Shown: positions 50,255-60,569 of the stretch, piece by piece
Layout: each line of letters begins with the position of its first letter
Position numbering within the stretch: position 1 is the stretch's first letter
Assembly (NCBI GenBank): GCA_026545225.1
Contig: CM048848.1
Span: forward strand, 23,724,806-23,788,805
DNA length: 64,000 nt
Reading direction: 5' to 3'
Source: Cornus controversa
Lineage: Eukaryota; Streptophyta; Magnoliopsida; Cornales; Cornaceae
Program-made: the position numbers and the translations under genes
The notes under the pieces: generated by a model
What the model saw: only the letters and a program-made list of their open reading frames with translations
The model's database searches: none
Told to the model about the DNA's origin: nothing

Positions 50255-50881
50255 TGACGCCGGACAGAATAGTGATTATTCTGTAGGCTAAGGGCAACAG
50301 AAAATAAACAGAAAGAAAGCACGAGAATTGCCCAAAAACTCAGAGAAAAGTCTCTGGTATTCAATATTATTATTCAAAATCAAAGTACATTCGAATCAAC
50401 CCACAAGCCGGGTTATATAGCTGAACTTCGTCAACATTACCAAAAATAGCAAAAACCTAATATTCTTGCCAAAATAAAATACGAAATAAAAGAAGAAAGT
50501 TGCCAGGCCCAAATCAAGCCCAGAATCTCTTCCTAATCAACAAAATAAATATTACCAAAAAAGGAAAGAAATAACTAAAATTAGGGATTCGGAGGGAAAA
50601 ACAGTGGATTTTGGCCTCAAAAACAGACACACAGCTTTAGTTAGGTGCCCACGACGTGCGCGCCGAACCAAGCTTTTCGAATTGTGGTCATAAAGGCGAT
50701 TCTGACACCTGTAGCCAAAGTTATGGCCAAAATACTGAAGCGCGTCCAAAAATACCCTAATTAGTGACAAGGTCACGGTTTCCTGCCATCTTTACGCTGA
50801 TCTGCCAACTCAAGATATTTCAGTGCCATCAACGTGTCGTCTGACAGCTCAGCATCATCTGACTTGGATGCTCCTGCATCA
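50255..50881 (+). mobile_element. Solo LTR, family X copy 2 (627 bp)
   Basis: It starts TGACGCCGGACAGAATAG and ends CTCCTGCATCA. A perfect 5 bp duplication, CATAT, lies at 50250-50254 and 50882-50886. It is homologous throughout to 37628-38273. It was inserted into or at the edge of the plastid-derived DNA. Confidence 0.92.
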
Positions 50882-50886
50882 CATAT

Positions 50887-51055
50887 ACAAATTACTAATA
50901 GATTAAATGAAATCTCAAAGAATCCTACTATTCAATGTATTATTCATTAAATACATGTATATCTTAAATTCTATTTAAATAGTTTTCATTTGAATTCTTT
51001 TATTCGCGAGAAGCTGGATGAGAAGAAACTCTCACTTTCGATTGTGTAGTAGTGA
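50887..51055. other. Plastid-like stretch with group II intron-like motif
   Basis: GAGAAGCTGGATGAGAAGAA followed by ACTCTCAC near 51010 resembles a conserved plastid group II intron-type motif. It may be the continuation of the NUPT beyond the solo LTR or a second plastid piece. I recognise it from memory only. Confidence 0.45.
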
Positions 51056-51057
51056 TG

Positions 51058-51757
51058 AAATTTGACAACTTTATTTTGTAGATTGTTTCTTATGTGAATG
51101 TATCTATATATATGTAGGTTGACTCATCACATCCCATAAGATGGCACTCACTACTCAGTCAAATCTTCCGCAACATTCAAGAATTTTAGACAAGTAGAAA
51201 GAATGACCATTCGAGTATTGAGATTGGAGGATTTTAATACTCAATAGTTGGTAGATGAGTGTTTTAATACTCAGGCCAGCAGATGGTCCGGGTTAAGCAT
51301 ACGCATTAAAATGTTCAGCAGCCAAATTTGACCCACCTACGCCTTCCACACAGTATAAACTTATTATTGGACCGACTATTTGCATTAAAGTATTCACATC
51401 TCTATCAAAGTAGTTTTTTAAAAGATTTATTTAATTTTTCACAAAAACTGTTTCAATTCAATAATTGACAAAGAGAGCCAATAACTTGTTGTCAGAGCGT
51501 TCTCTAGTCTTTCTTTAAATTTTTTTAAATGCCATAAAACTATTTTAGATTGATTGTCCGAGCGGTTGTGAAAAAAAAAAACGATTGTCATTGTCTCAAG
51601 AGAGGAAAGTTTTCCAGCAACTTCTTTCTATGTTCCGAAGTATACAGGAAGGAAATTGCTTGGATATGTTGCTTAGCCAACAGTTGAGAGACTTTGAAGT
51701 ATCATCATAATCATAATCATACTGAGTAATTTTGCCTTCACAAATTAGCAAGCCTCA
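51058..51757 (+). promoter_or_regulatory. Upstream region of the intact TNL, with W-box-like sites
   Basis: TTGAC-core sites that WRKY factors bind (W-box TTGACC/T) occur at 51119-51124, 51157-51162 (reverse) and 51328-51333. A TATA-like TATAAAC is at 51354-51360, about 400 bp before the ATG, so a long leader or leader intron would follow. The first part is duplicated at 44675-45148. Site identity is seen in sequence; function is inference. Confidence 0.5.
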
Positions 51758-54700
51758 ATGGATGTTGCTTCTTCTTCTTCCTCTTTGCCTCGATGGAATT
51801 ATGATGTCTTCTTGAACTTCAGAGGCGAAGACACTCGTAAGAAGTTTGTGGACCATCTCTATATGGCTCTTCAAAACAAAGGAATTTATACATTCAAAGA
51901 TGATGAGAAACTTGAGAGAGGAAAATCAATTTCTCCAGAACTGCTCAAGGCTATCAAGGAATCGGAAATAGCAATTATCATTTTTTCAAAAAACTACGCA
52001 TCCTCGTCATGGTGTTTGGATGAACTCGTAAAAATCATTGAATGCAAGAAAGCAGTGGGACAGAAAGTTTTGCCAATCTTCTACGACGTCGATCCCTCAC
52101 AAGTACGGAAACAAGAGGGAAGTTTCGCAGAAGCATTTGCCAAACATGAAGAATTCACTTTTGGGGAGGACAAGGAAAAGGTGCAAAGGTGGAGGATAGC
52201 CTTGGTGGAGGCAGCAAATTTAAGCGGGTGGGATTTAAGCAATACAGCAAATGGGTAATTACCAACTCATCAAACTTTATTCTCCTTCTATATATCAGTA
52301 TGAAATATATGTGCAATAGTTTAACTTACCGACTTTGGCATACTTAATTAGAAGCAAACATGTAGCATAATTTATATTATCTGAGAAAAGTTGCACAATA
52401 GCCTATTAATATTATTATTTTTTTATCCTAATAAATAACACACACATTTTTGCTCTACGAGGACTTAATGTTTCAACCTCTCACTTTGAAAGGAGAGGCG
52501 ATACCACTTAGATTATAACCTAGAAAGTACGAACACTTCATCGAGGGTGCCATACCCGTGTCAGATACTCGGACATTCCTCGAACACGTGTCGGATACTT
52601 CGCAGAAGTGTCCTGACATTTTTCTTTTTAGGATACTTCTCGGACACTCCTTGTACACTCTTGAACACATGTCGGACACTTTGTATATTCAAGTATTTCA
52701 AAAGAAAATTATATGCAACTAAGTTATGATTAAAAATCTAAGCTAAATATATGTAGAGGACTAAATAAGTCTGGTTCTTTAATCTATTTTAATTTATTTG
52801 TCTATTTTTGTTTATAGGTTTGTTTGAATCTTAATTGCTTGATGATTAATAGTTTTTTCTGTTGAATAATTAATATAATATATTATATTATTATTTTATA
52901 GCCTTATCCTCGTCGCGTTCGTGTCCTATTTTTTTAGAATTTCTTGTATCGCTGTATCCGTATCGTGTCGTACTCGTGTCCGTGCTTCCTAGATTATAAC
53001 TCAATAGCTTATTCATGATATATCTAAGTTTCAAGCAAGTGTTTTGATCTTTAAATGAATTCATAAATTAGCTGTGTTAATGATCATATGTTTTAATTTC
53101 AAGCAAGTGTTTTGATCTTTAAATTAATTCATAGGTTAACCGTGTTAATGATATGCTTAAGTTTCAAGCAAGTGTTCTGATCTTTAAATAAATTCATAGA
53201 TTAGCTGAGGTTTTAAATAAATTCATAAGTTTCAAACAAGTGTTAATGATATTTTTCTCCTTTTTCTCTATATGCCAAATTAGAACCAAAGCAATCTAAT
53301 TAAAATTGAATATTTATCAAAACTCTTTAGAATTATTATTAAGTTTTAGGAGTTAGATTTACAAAAATGGAAAAAAAAAAATTAGAAGTTCATTCAATGT
53401 TTAATTGATGGGTGGGTAAACTTAAGTTGCCATTATAATTAAAGTTTTACTTTTTCGGTTGACTAGCTAATTTGGTCCATAACACAACTTTAATGTAAGT
53501 CGGTGGTAGATGAGACACGTTGAGCATGACTTGCCTAAAATAATAACAATAATAATGATGATCCATAATTAAATTGGTTTTATTTATTTGTTTATTTCGA
53601 ATACTATACTTGTATCAATTGTATTGTAGTTTGAAATGGATTATAGAAGGTTGGAACGAAAATATTATACCTTCCAAACTGCCACAACTCCATTCCTTTT
53701 GTTTTTCTTTTGTTTTTTGGTCCTTATCTCATTAAAGTAAAATTGATTACATTTACGATTTTGGGTGTTGAAAGTTCATTTTTATTTTGGAATAGGGAGG
53801 CACTTTCCTTTTGTACAATTGCACTTCAATCTTAAGAAAAATGACACTTCTAAACTAATTTTATAAATACATAATTATATCTTCTCAAATACCACAATTA
53901 CCCTTTCAGTTATGGAATTATTTCTTGTCTCCCCCTCTCCAATTAACGTTTTGGGTCACCCGCACTCTTTCTCAACCCTCTACCTTTCAGTTACCCTTCT
54001 AGCCTCTCAAAACTCTTTCTCTCTCTACTTTGCATCTACTATCTCTTCTCTCTCTTTGATCTTTGTAAATTACTCTCCAAGTAATTTTCATTTCTCTTGG
54101 AATATTAGATATTATTTTTATCAAGTTCCATTTCCTCTCATAGAAATAGTTTGGTTTATATAAAGATATTACTTTTTATATTTATAGACACTACAAAATT
54201 TTGTCGATTCATAAGCAAATGTTTTGTCATAACGAATCAGCATATGTAAGAGGCAACTCCCCTAGTGTCCATATCTTTTTTTCTTTATACATCATTTTAC
54301 CACTTTAGAAATTTTCAGTAGCTAGTGTTTGACATAATCGAAGATAGAACACAAAATGACACATCTAAGAGTTCCATGAAAATAAAGTATTAACAGATTG
54401 GTAGATATTAGGACATCACAAATGGTAGCATACTGTCATAAAATTAATTGTAGGATTAACAAAATGCCATTATTTCCCACAACAATAACAAAATTGAAAA
54501 AAAAAAGATAGAGAATTTCAGTTTCTTACCATCATGGGTGGTGATTACTAGATTTTTTATTCTTGTGAATTTATTGTATCAACGAAAAGAAATTTAGTGT
54601 TACTTTCCACTTTCCTCTTTATGAAAAGGTCATGGAGAATTCATACCATTCATATATGTCATCAGCTAGAAGAACACCTCGCATATATTAGAAAGTGAAT

Positions 54701-57700
54701 AAGGTAAAAAAATTAGTGAAAAAAGTAATTATGGTATTATAAAATGAGGGATAATAAATTAATGAGTTTAGGGACATTTTTGTCATTTTAATTAAAAGAA
54801 AAAATAAAGTGGAGTGCAATCGTAGAAAAGAGGAGTGCGGATATCGCCTCCCCTCCCATGGAATATTATATATATATATATATATATGAATACTTTCTTT
54901 TCTTTTTTCTTTTGGGTTTTTATGAATTTTTCATTTGAGTATGGATGTATTGTTAACAATCACCTGAAAGAAGCACAAACTAGCCTTTGAGCACTATATT
55001 TGCTGTATTTCTAATCCTGATTAGTGGTATGTGGTTGCCTTGCTACTAGAACCACTTGTGAATTCCCATGGACCAACATACGACTATAGTCGTATATTTA
55101 TCAGCCTTTTTAAAGATGTACTAATCTCTTTCTAACAAATTGATTTACGAATTCAGTTATTTATTATTATTATTATTTTTCCATATATGTTATAATTGAC
55201 AAAACTATCCTTTCTTTTTTCGTGAAAAAAATTGACAGAAGTATTAATCATAGTAACTTCAATTTTTTTTCTTTTATTGGTACAATTATACACTAGATCT
55301 TTTTATTTTGCTTTGTACTTGATAGGTATGAGGCGAAGTTTATCCAGAAAATTGTTCAAGAGATTATGAAAGGATTAAGGCATAAACCTTTAAATGTTTC
55401 CAAGTACAGAGTGGGGATAGATTATCGTGTGAACAAAGTGATCACTCTGCTAGACAATGGGCTCAAGGATGTGTGCATTGTGGGAATTTGTGGAAGTGGT
55501 GGAATAGGAAAGACTACCATTGTCAAAGTTGTTCTCAATGAGATATATGATCAATTTGAAAGTTATTGTTTCCTTAGCAATGTGAGAGAAGCTTCAGAAC
55601 AACATGGTCTAACTTATCTCCAACAACAACTCTTGAATGAGATCTTGGAAGAAGATCTAAAGATATGGAATGTTGATTGCGGGATCAACGTGATAAAGAA
55701 AAGACTCCGTTACAAAAAGGTTCTTGTAGTTCTTGATGATGTGGATAGTTTGAAGCAATTAGAAAGTTTAGTTGGAGAAAATGACTGGTTTGGTTTTGGA
55801 AGTAGGATCATTATAACTACTAGAAATGAACGTTTGTTGGTGGAGCATAAAGTAGATCATGAAATATACAATGTTGAGTTGTTGAATGACGATGAAGCTC
55901 TTCAACTTTTTAGTTGGCATGCTTTCACTAGCAACCATCCTTTGGAGGAATATCTGAAACTCTCACAGAGTGTAATAAATTATGTCCAAGGCCTTCCATT
56001 AGCTATTCAAGTTTTGGGTTCTTTTTTATATAAAAGAAGCAAAAAAGAGTGGGAAGATGAATTGAATAATTTGAAAATGATTCCAAATAGAGAAATTTTT
56101 GATGTTCTCAAGATTAGTTTTGATGGCCTTGATGATACAGAGAAGAATCTATTCCTCGATATTTCTTGTTTCTTCAAACGGCGTGATAAAGATAATGTAA
56201 TGGATATATTAAGTAGTAGTGGGTTTCACCCACGAATTCAAGTTCTTATTGAACGGTCATTGATAACTATCTCAGACAAGAATGAATTGCAGATGCATGA
56301 TTTGATACAAGAAATGGGTAAGGAAATTGTTCGTCGTGAATCACCTGATGATCCTGGCAAACGCAGTAGGTTGTGGTTTTATGAAGATATATATAAAGTA
56401 TTTAGAGAGAATACGGTACGTTATAACTACATATAAGTTTCTTTTAACTTTCAAGTTGTGGAAAAATGATAGGTTTGTTTTATCTTTTTTCATATAAGTT
56501 GTATAATTCTAAGGTTTTAACACTGTATGGTAACTTGCACTATGTTTTTGGTAATTAGGTGACAGAAACAATTAAAGGCATTATGCTAAACATGCCTTAT
56601 GATCATGTACAAGAGGAGTTACATGTAAACGCCGATGTCTTTGTGAAGATGAAGAAACTTAAACTGCTCAAACTTAGTGGCATACGACCTCGTGGATGCC
56701 TTACATTTCTTTCAAATGAATTAAGTTATCTTGATTGGGATGGTTACTCGGCAAGATTTTTGCCTTCCAATTTTCTTCCAAAAAATCTTGTTCATCTCGG
56801 CCTTTGTCACAACCAAATCAAAGAAATTTCTTCGAGTATCAAGGTATGCTCACAGTTTAATTATTTACATATGAATAGTGTTGTTGGGTTTATTAAAACT
56901 AATTTTTTTATTTCATTGCTTGTTTGCTTAACAGTTTCTAGAGAAGTTAAAATTCCTTGATCTCGGTCAATCTTTGTATTTGCATAAAACTCCTGATTTG
57001 TCCAGTCTCCCATGTCTCGAGGAATTGAGTCTTCAAAGTTGTACAAATCTAATTGAGGTTCACCGGTCATTTGGAGTTCATGAGAGGCTTGTTAGAATAC
57101 GACTCGAAAATTGCAAAAATTTGAGGAGTCTCCCACGAAGCATCAAATTGAAAAATCTGAAATATTTTAATCTATCGAGATGCTCAAAACTTGAGAAGTT
57201 TCCGGAGATTGAAGGGCCTATGGATTGTTTGGAGATTCTTTATTTAGGGAAAAGTGCAATAAAAGATTTGCCTTCATCAATTGAGAATCTTAAAGGGCTT
57301 CGGCATTTAGATCTAGAGGGTTGCTCAAAGCTTAAAAGTGTTCCAAGCAACATTTTTTCTAGAATGAAGGATTTAGAGAGCCTTAATATGGGAGGAACTG
57401 ATATAGAACACTTACCATCATCTCCGAAGAAGCCAAATTCATTGATGCCATTTTCGTTTGTGCGAAAGAGAAGTCTTGTTTCAGCAAGTTATTTGCAACC
57501 GGAACTGCTCTCCTGTTGGAGCACTTTAAAATATTTAAATCTCAGAAAATGGAATTTATCAGAAGAATCCTTTCCCAACAGCATTGGCGGCCTATCCTCG
57601 TTGGAAACATTAATTCTTAGTGAAAACAATTTCTCTACCATACCAGCAAGCCTCATTCAACTCACAAATTTGAAAAGCCTTAATTTGAATGATTGCACAA

Positions 57701-57949
57701 GCCTCCGAACATTGACTTCACTTCCGTCATCTATATGTTACGTGTATGCACAAGGTTGCAAATCATTGGAACAATATTGGATTCCACTAAGTGTAGGTAG
57801 TCCAGACAATCGGCAATTCACATTCGCTGGGTGCTACAAATTATTGGTTATGGATAAGAGGAACAACATGCCAAATATATTATCACAAAGTCAATTTCAG
57901 GTTAGTTAGTTTCCCTCTCTCTCTCTCTCTATATATATATCTATATATA

Positions 57950-57980
<31 letters not shown>

Positions 57981-58572
57981 TAAAAACTGATCAGCTTGAT
58001 TAGCTAGGATCTTTAATTTGTGAGTGCGTGATGAACAGGGAATTGGTAGAATGATTCTTCCCGGAAGTGAGATTCCGCAATGGTTTAGCCATAAGAGTGA
58101 AGTTGAGGGGTCTTCTTCGTCAGTGTCTTTGGTGGTACATCATCATCATCATCAACCTTCTTACAATAATATCAAAGGAATTGCCGTCTGTGCTGTTTTC
58201 GAATGCCATGATGTTGTGGATAAACAAAACTGTGAGTTTGTGGATTTTAGTTTCAAAATAAATGTTGATGACTTCATCGTAGATGACTTCATCGTAAGAA
58301 TTGAATGTTGGTTCAGCCATAATAAACGGTTATCAGATCACGTCATGTTGATGAACTTAAGGGAATATTACGACCGTGAGTCTGAAGAGTTTCAGCCAAT
58401 TAAAAATCTGATGAAGAAGAGACCAAAGCACAGCCCAGGCCCTCCCAATATTTCTGATGACGATTCTTACATTGGGGTTTCAGTTGCACCCTCATATATG
58501 AATGACAGAAAAGTGAAGATGAAGAAAATGGGTATCCATCTTGTAATGGAGGAGCAAGCTCAAGTTGAGTAG
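51758..58572 (+). CDS. TIR-NBS-LRR (TNL) disease-resistance protein, five exons, apparently intact
   Basis: Exons are 51758-52254, 55326-56415, 56559-56843, 56935-57900 and 58039-58572, all with GT..AG introns and consistent phases. They encode 3372 nt, or 1123 aa. The TIR domain (about 12-165) has YDVFLNFRGEDTR and SSSWCLDEL, with the likely NADase glutamate at E89. NB-ARC has P-loop GSGGIGKTT (222-230), kinase-2 VVLDDVD (LDDVD at 302-306), RNBS-B GSRIIITTR (324-332), GLPLA (388-392) and MHD (489-491). LRRs run from about 550 to 920. Exon 5 encodes a post-LRR C-JID-like domain (ILPGSEIPQWFSHKS) with a short His run. Such receptors detect pathogen effectors; the TIR then cleaves NAD+ to signal through EDS1. 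Start: first ATG, directly before the serine-rich TIR leader. Intron 1 (3071 bp) contains two DNA elements. The nearest relative is the broken copy at 29590. The recognised effector cannot be inferred. Confidence 0.95.
52520..52992. mobile_element. hAT-type MITE (473 bp) in TNL intron 1
   Basis: Imperfect inverted ends: CTAGAAAGTACGAACAC on the left and GTGTCCGTGCTTCCTAG on the right, 14 of 17 paired. A perfect 8 bp target-site duplication, ATTATAAC, lies at 52512-52519 and 52993-53000. The interior repeats ACTCGGACA/GTGTCGGATAC phrases. There is no coding sequence. Confidence 0.9.
53028..53250. repeat. Imperfect tandem repeat in TNL intron 1, about three units of 65-70 bp
   Basis: Units contain GTTTCAAGCAAGTGTTTTGA followed by TCTTTAAAT and AATTCATA. 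The last unit is partial and rearranged. Confidence 0.75.
53795..54858. mobile_element. Long terminal-inverted-repeat element (1064 bp) in TNL intron 1
   Basis: Over 100 bp at each end are imperfectly inverted: GGGAGGCACT, GATTGCAC-like, AATGACA..CTAAACTAATT and ATACCACAATTACCC on the left pair with their complements on the right. TGGAATA flanks both sides (53788-53794 and 54859-54865). A 7 bp match does not settle the superfamily (hAT 8 bp or Mutator-like 9 bp). No transposase is seen; an 83 aa frame at 53912-54163 has no recognised domain. Confidence 0.6.
57912..57982. repeat. (CT)n-(TA)n compound microsatellite in TNL intron 4
   Basis: CT units are followed by TA units shortly after the donor site. 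The paralogue has a longer CT and shorter TA tract at the matching place (36531-36586). Confidence 0.85.
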
Positions 58573-59416
58573 AATCACTCCCAGTGATTGATATATGCTG
58601 CTAGCCCTAATTAATATATATATATATATATTTATATTGGAGTGAACTATATTGGCAGTTGAACACTATTATATATGTATATATTTATGTTATTGATTTG
58701 ATAACTTTTACGATTTATACTCAGTTTGAAGGAACTGTTGGATTAGACAAGAGGATTGAAGTTTTATGTGTCTGTTGATTTGGTTTGTAGAGTTTTTCAG
58801 AAAAAGAATAATCAATTACATGCCATTTTTTCATTAATTACAAACATGGAATAAATATATAAATAGTATAATTTACCAAAGCTTTTTTTCACGTGCCAAT
58901 ATAGTTCACTCCAGCTCCAGAATGTAAAGACTTCAAAAAAATTTCTTCTAGTTTTCTTGATCGATTTCTCAGCAACCCAATAGAGCTTGAATTTATTTTA
59001 TTTAATTAGTTGTTATTATCAATGTGTCCTGAAGTTGCTTAAAGACATTTTTTAGTATAGAAAAAATAAAATTGTAAAAAAAGATATATGAAGTTTTTTT
59101 TTTACCATATTATGTGTACATATACATATCTATATATACATGCACAAACACAATGATACGGATTTATGTCGTGTCATGGTTACGTATTTCTCCATGTTAA
59201 AAGGGTGATTATAATTATATTATTAGATACCACAAATATTATATTAGTCACAGAAAAATTTTGTTGTATAAAAAAGTTATTGCCATATCCTCATTGTTTC
59301 AATGTTCCTTAATGAGCTGAAAAAAGTTGGTATAAATTGTTTCTGAAAAAAGTTATTAAAACTGTAGTATATAAGCTTGGATAAGTTCCCTCTAGCAGAT
59401 TGCTTCATGGGTTAAT
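58573..59416. other. TNL downstream region
   Basis: The first 45 bp after the stop match the sequence after the broken copy (GTAGAATCACTCCCAGT). After that the two diverge. The rest is AT-rich with no gene. Confidence 0.5.
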
Positions 59417-59514
59417 TGTAACACCCTTAAAATTAAATAGGGCTTTGTTTTTATTTCTTAGGATCCAATGGTAATTCAAAGATTATGTAGGGTTAAGAGT
59501 GCAGTTATGGATAA

Positions 59515-59562
<48 letters not shown>

Positions 59563-60294
59563 TGTTAGACTATATGTATTGAGCAATGCTACACGTCATG
59601 AAAATATTTCATGAATTTTTATCTTGAATGATGTGGCAATTAAATGGTGAGTTAGTATTGGTGAGATTTTCCCCATACACGGAATCTCAATGGTATTATC
59701 ACCTGTCACATCATTCATGATGGCAATTCATGATAAAATTTCATAACGTTTAGCATTTCTCATATGTATTAGCCGTGTGATTGAAGTTTGAGTTTGTAAT
59801 GGTAGTGCAGACATTATGTGCATGAGTGACACTTGTACACAATTCTTGAATCTTTCTTTTTGATTAGTTTGACCATTGTCTAGTGTATAGTATAAGTGGG
59901 GAAAAGTTTATACTTAAGAAAAGAGAGAAGAGATGGCTTAGCCAAAACGTGAGAAAGAGAGAGGATTTATATAGGATCTAGAGGCTGTTCGATAGAAACA
60001 AGAAAAGGGAAATAGAGTGATTTTCTACAGAACAGAGACAAGAAGAAGAGGAGGAGAAGAAGAAAAGGAAAGAAAAAGAGAAGGGAAAACCCACACTTGA
60101 GGCAAGTTGAATCTTGCCCTTATGCTTCTATATATATATTTATATATCTAGACAACTATGTTTTAAATTAGTAGAAAATTCTGATTTGAAACTGATTTTA
60201 GAGTGAGATTTTAACAAGAAAACTTCTGGATTAAGTTTTGTTGGAAATGAATTCTGGATCTTGAGGTTGAGAGTTGCGTGATTAGTCTTTGGGT

Positions 60295-60336
<42 letters not shown>

Positions 60337-60376
60337 TTGATATATATAGCTATTGATTGATATATTTAGGTTGTCA
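59417..60376 (-). mobile_element. LTR-type element, inverted relative of the 31893-36339 insertion
   Basis: It begins TGTAACACCC and for about 700 bp matches the reverse complement of 35840-36339, including TTAGGATCCAATGGTAATTC versus its counterpart and GGCAAGTTGAATCTTG. A possible end is TTAGGTTGTCA at 60376, with TTAAT on both sides (59412-59416 and 60377-60381). That duplication is AT-only, so the right limit is uncertain. A GAAGAAGAGGAGG-type purine tract lies near 60045 and a long TA run at 60299-60333. Confidence 0.55.
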
Positions 60377-60569
60377 TTAATGTGATAACACTTGCATGAG
60401 ACTTAGGTGTTCTTTGGAGATCTTCATTGTGGGTGTATATATAGTGATGCATGTGTGTACTTGAATTCCATGTTTCTTTAGCTAATTACCAATTATGTTT
60501 TCAAATAGTGTTATGTACATACATGCATCTGCTTATGCAAGAATAAGACATAACATGTGGCATTCATAG

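Noticed and set aside
54187..54210. CACTACAAAATTTTGTCG as another CACTA terminus
   Set aside because: It lies inside the long-TIR element, lacks the CAAGAAA continuation and has no subterminal array.
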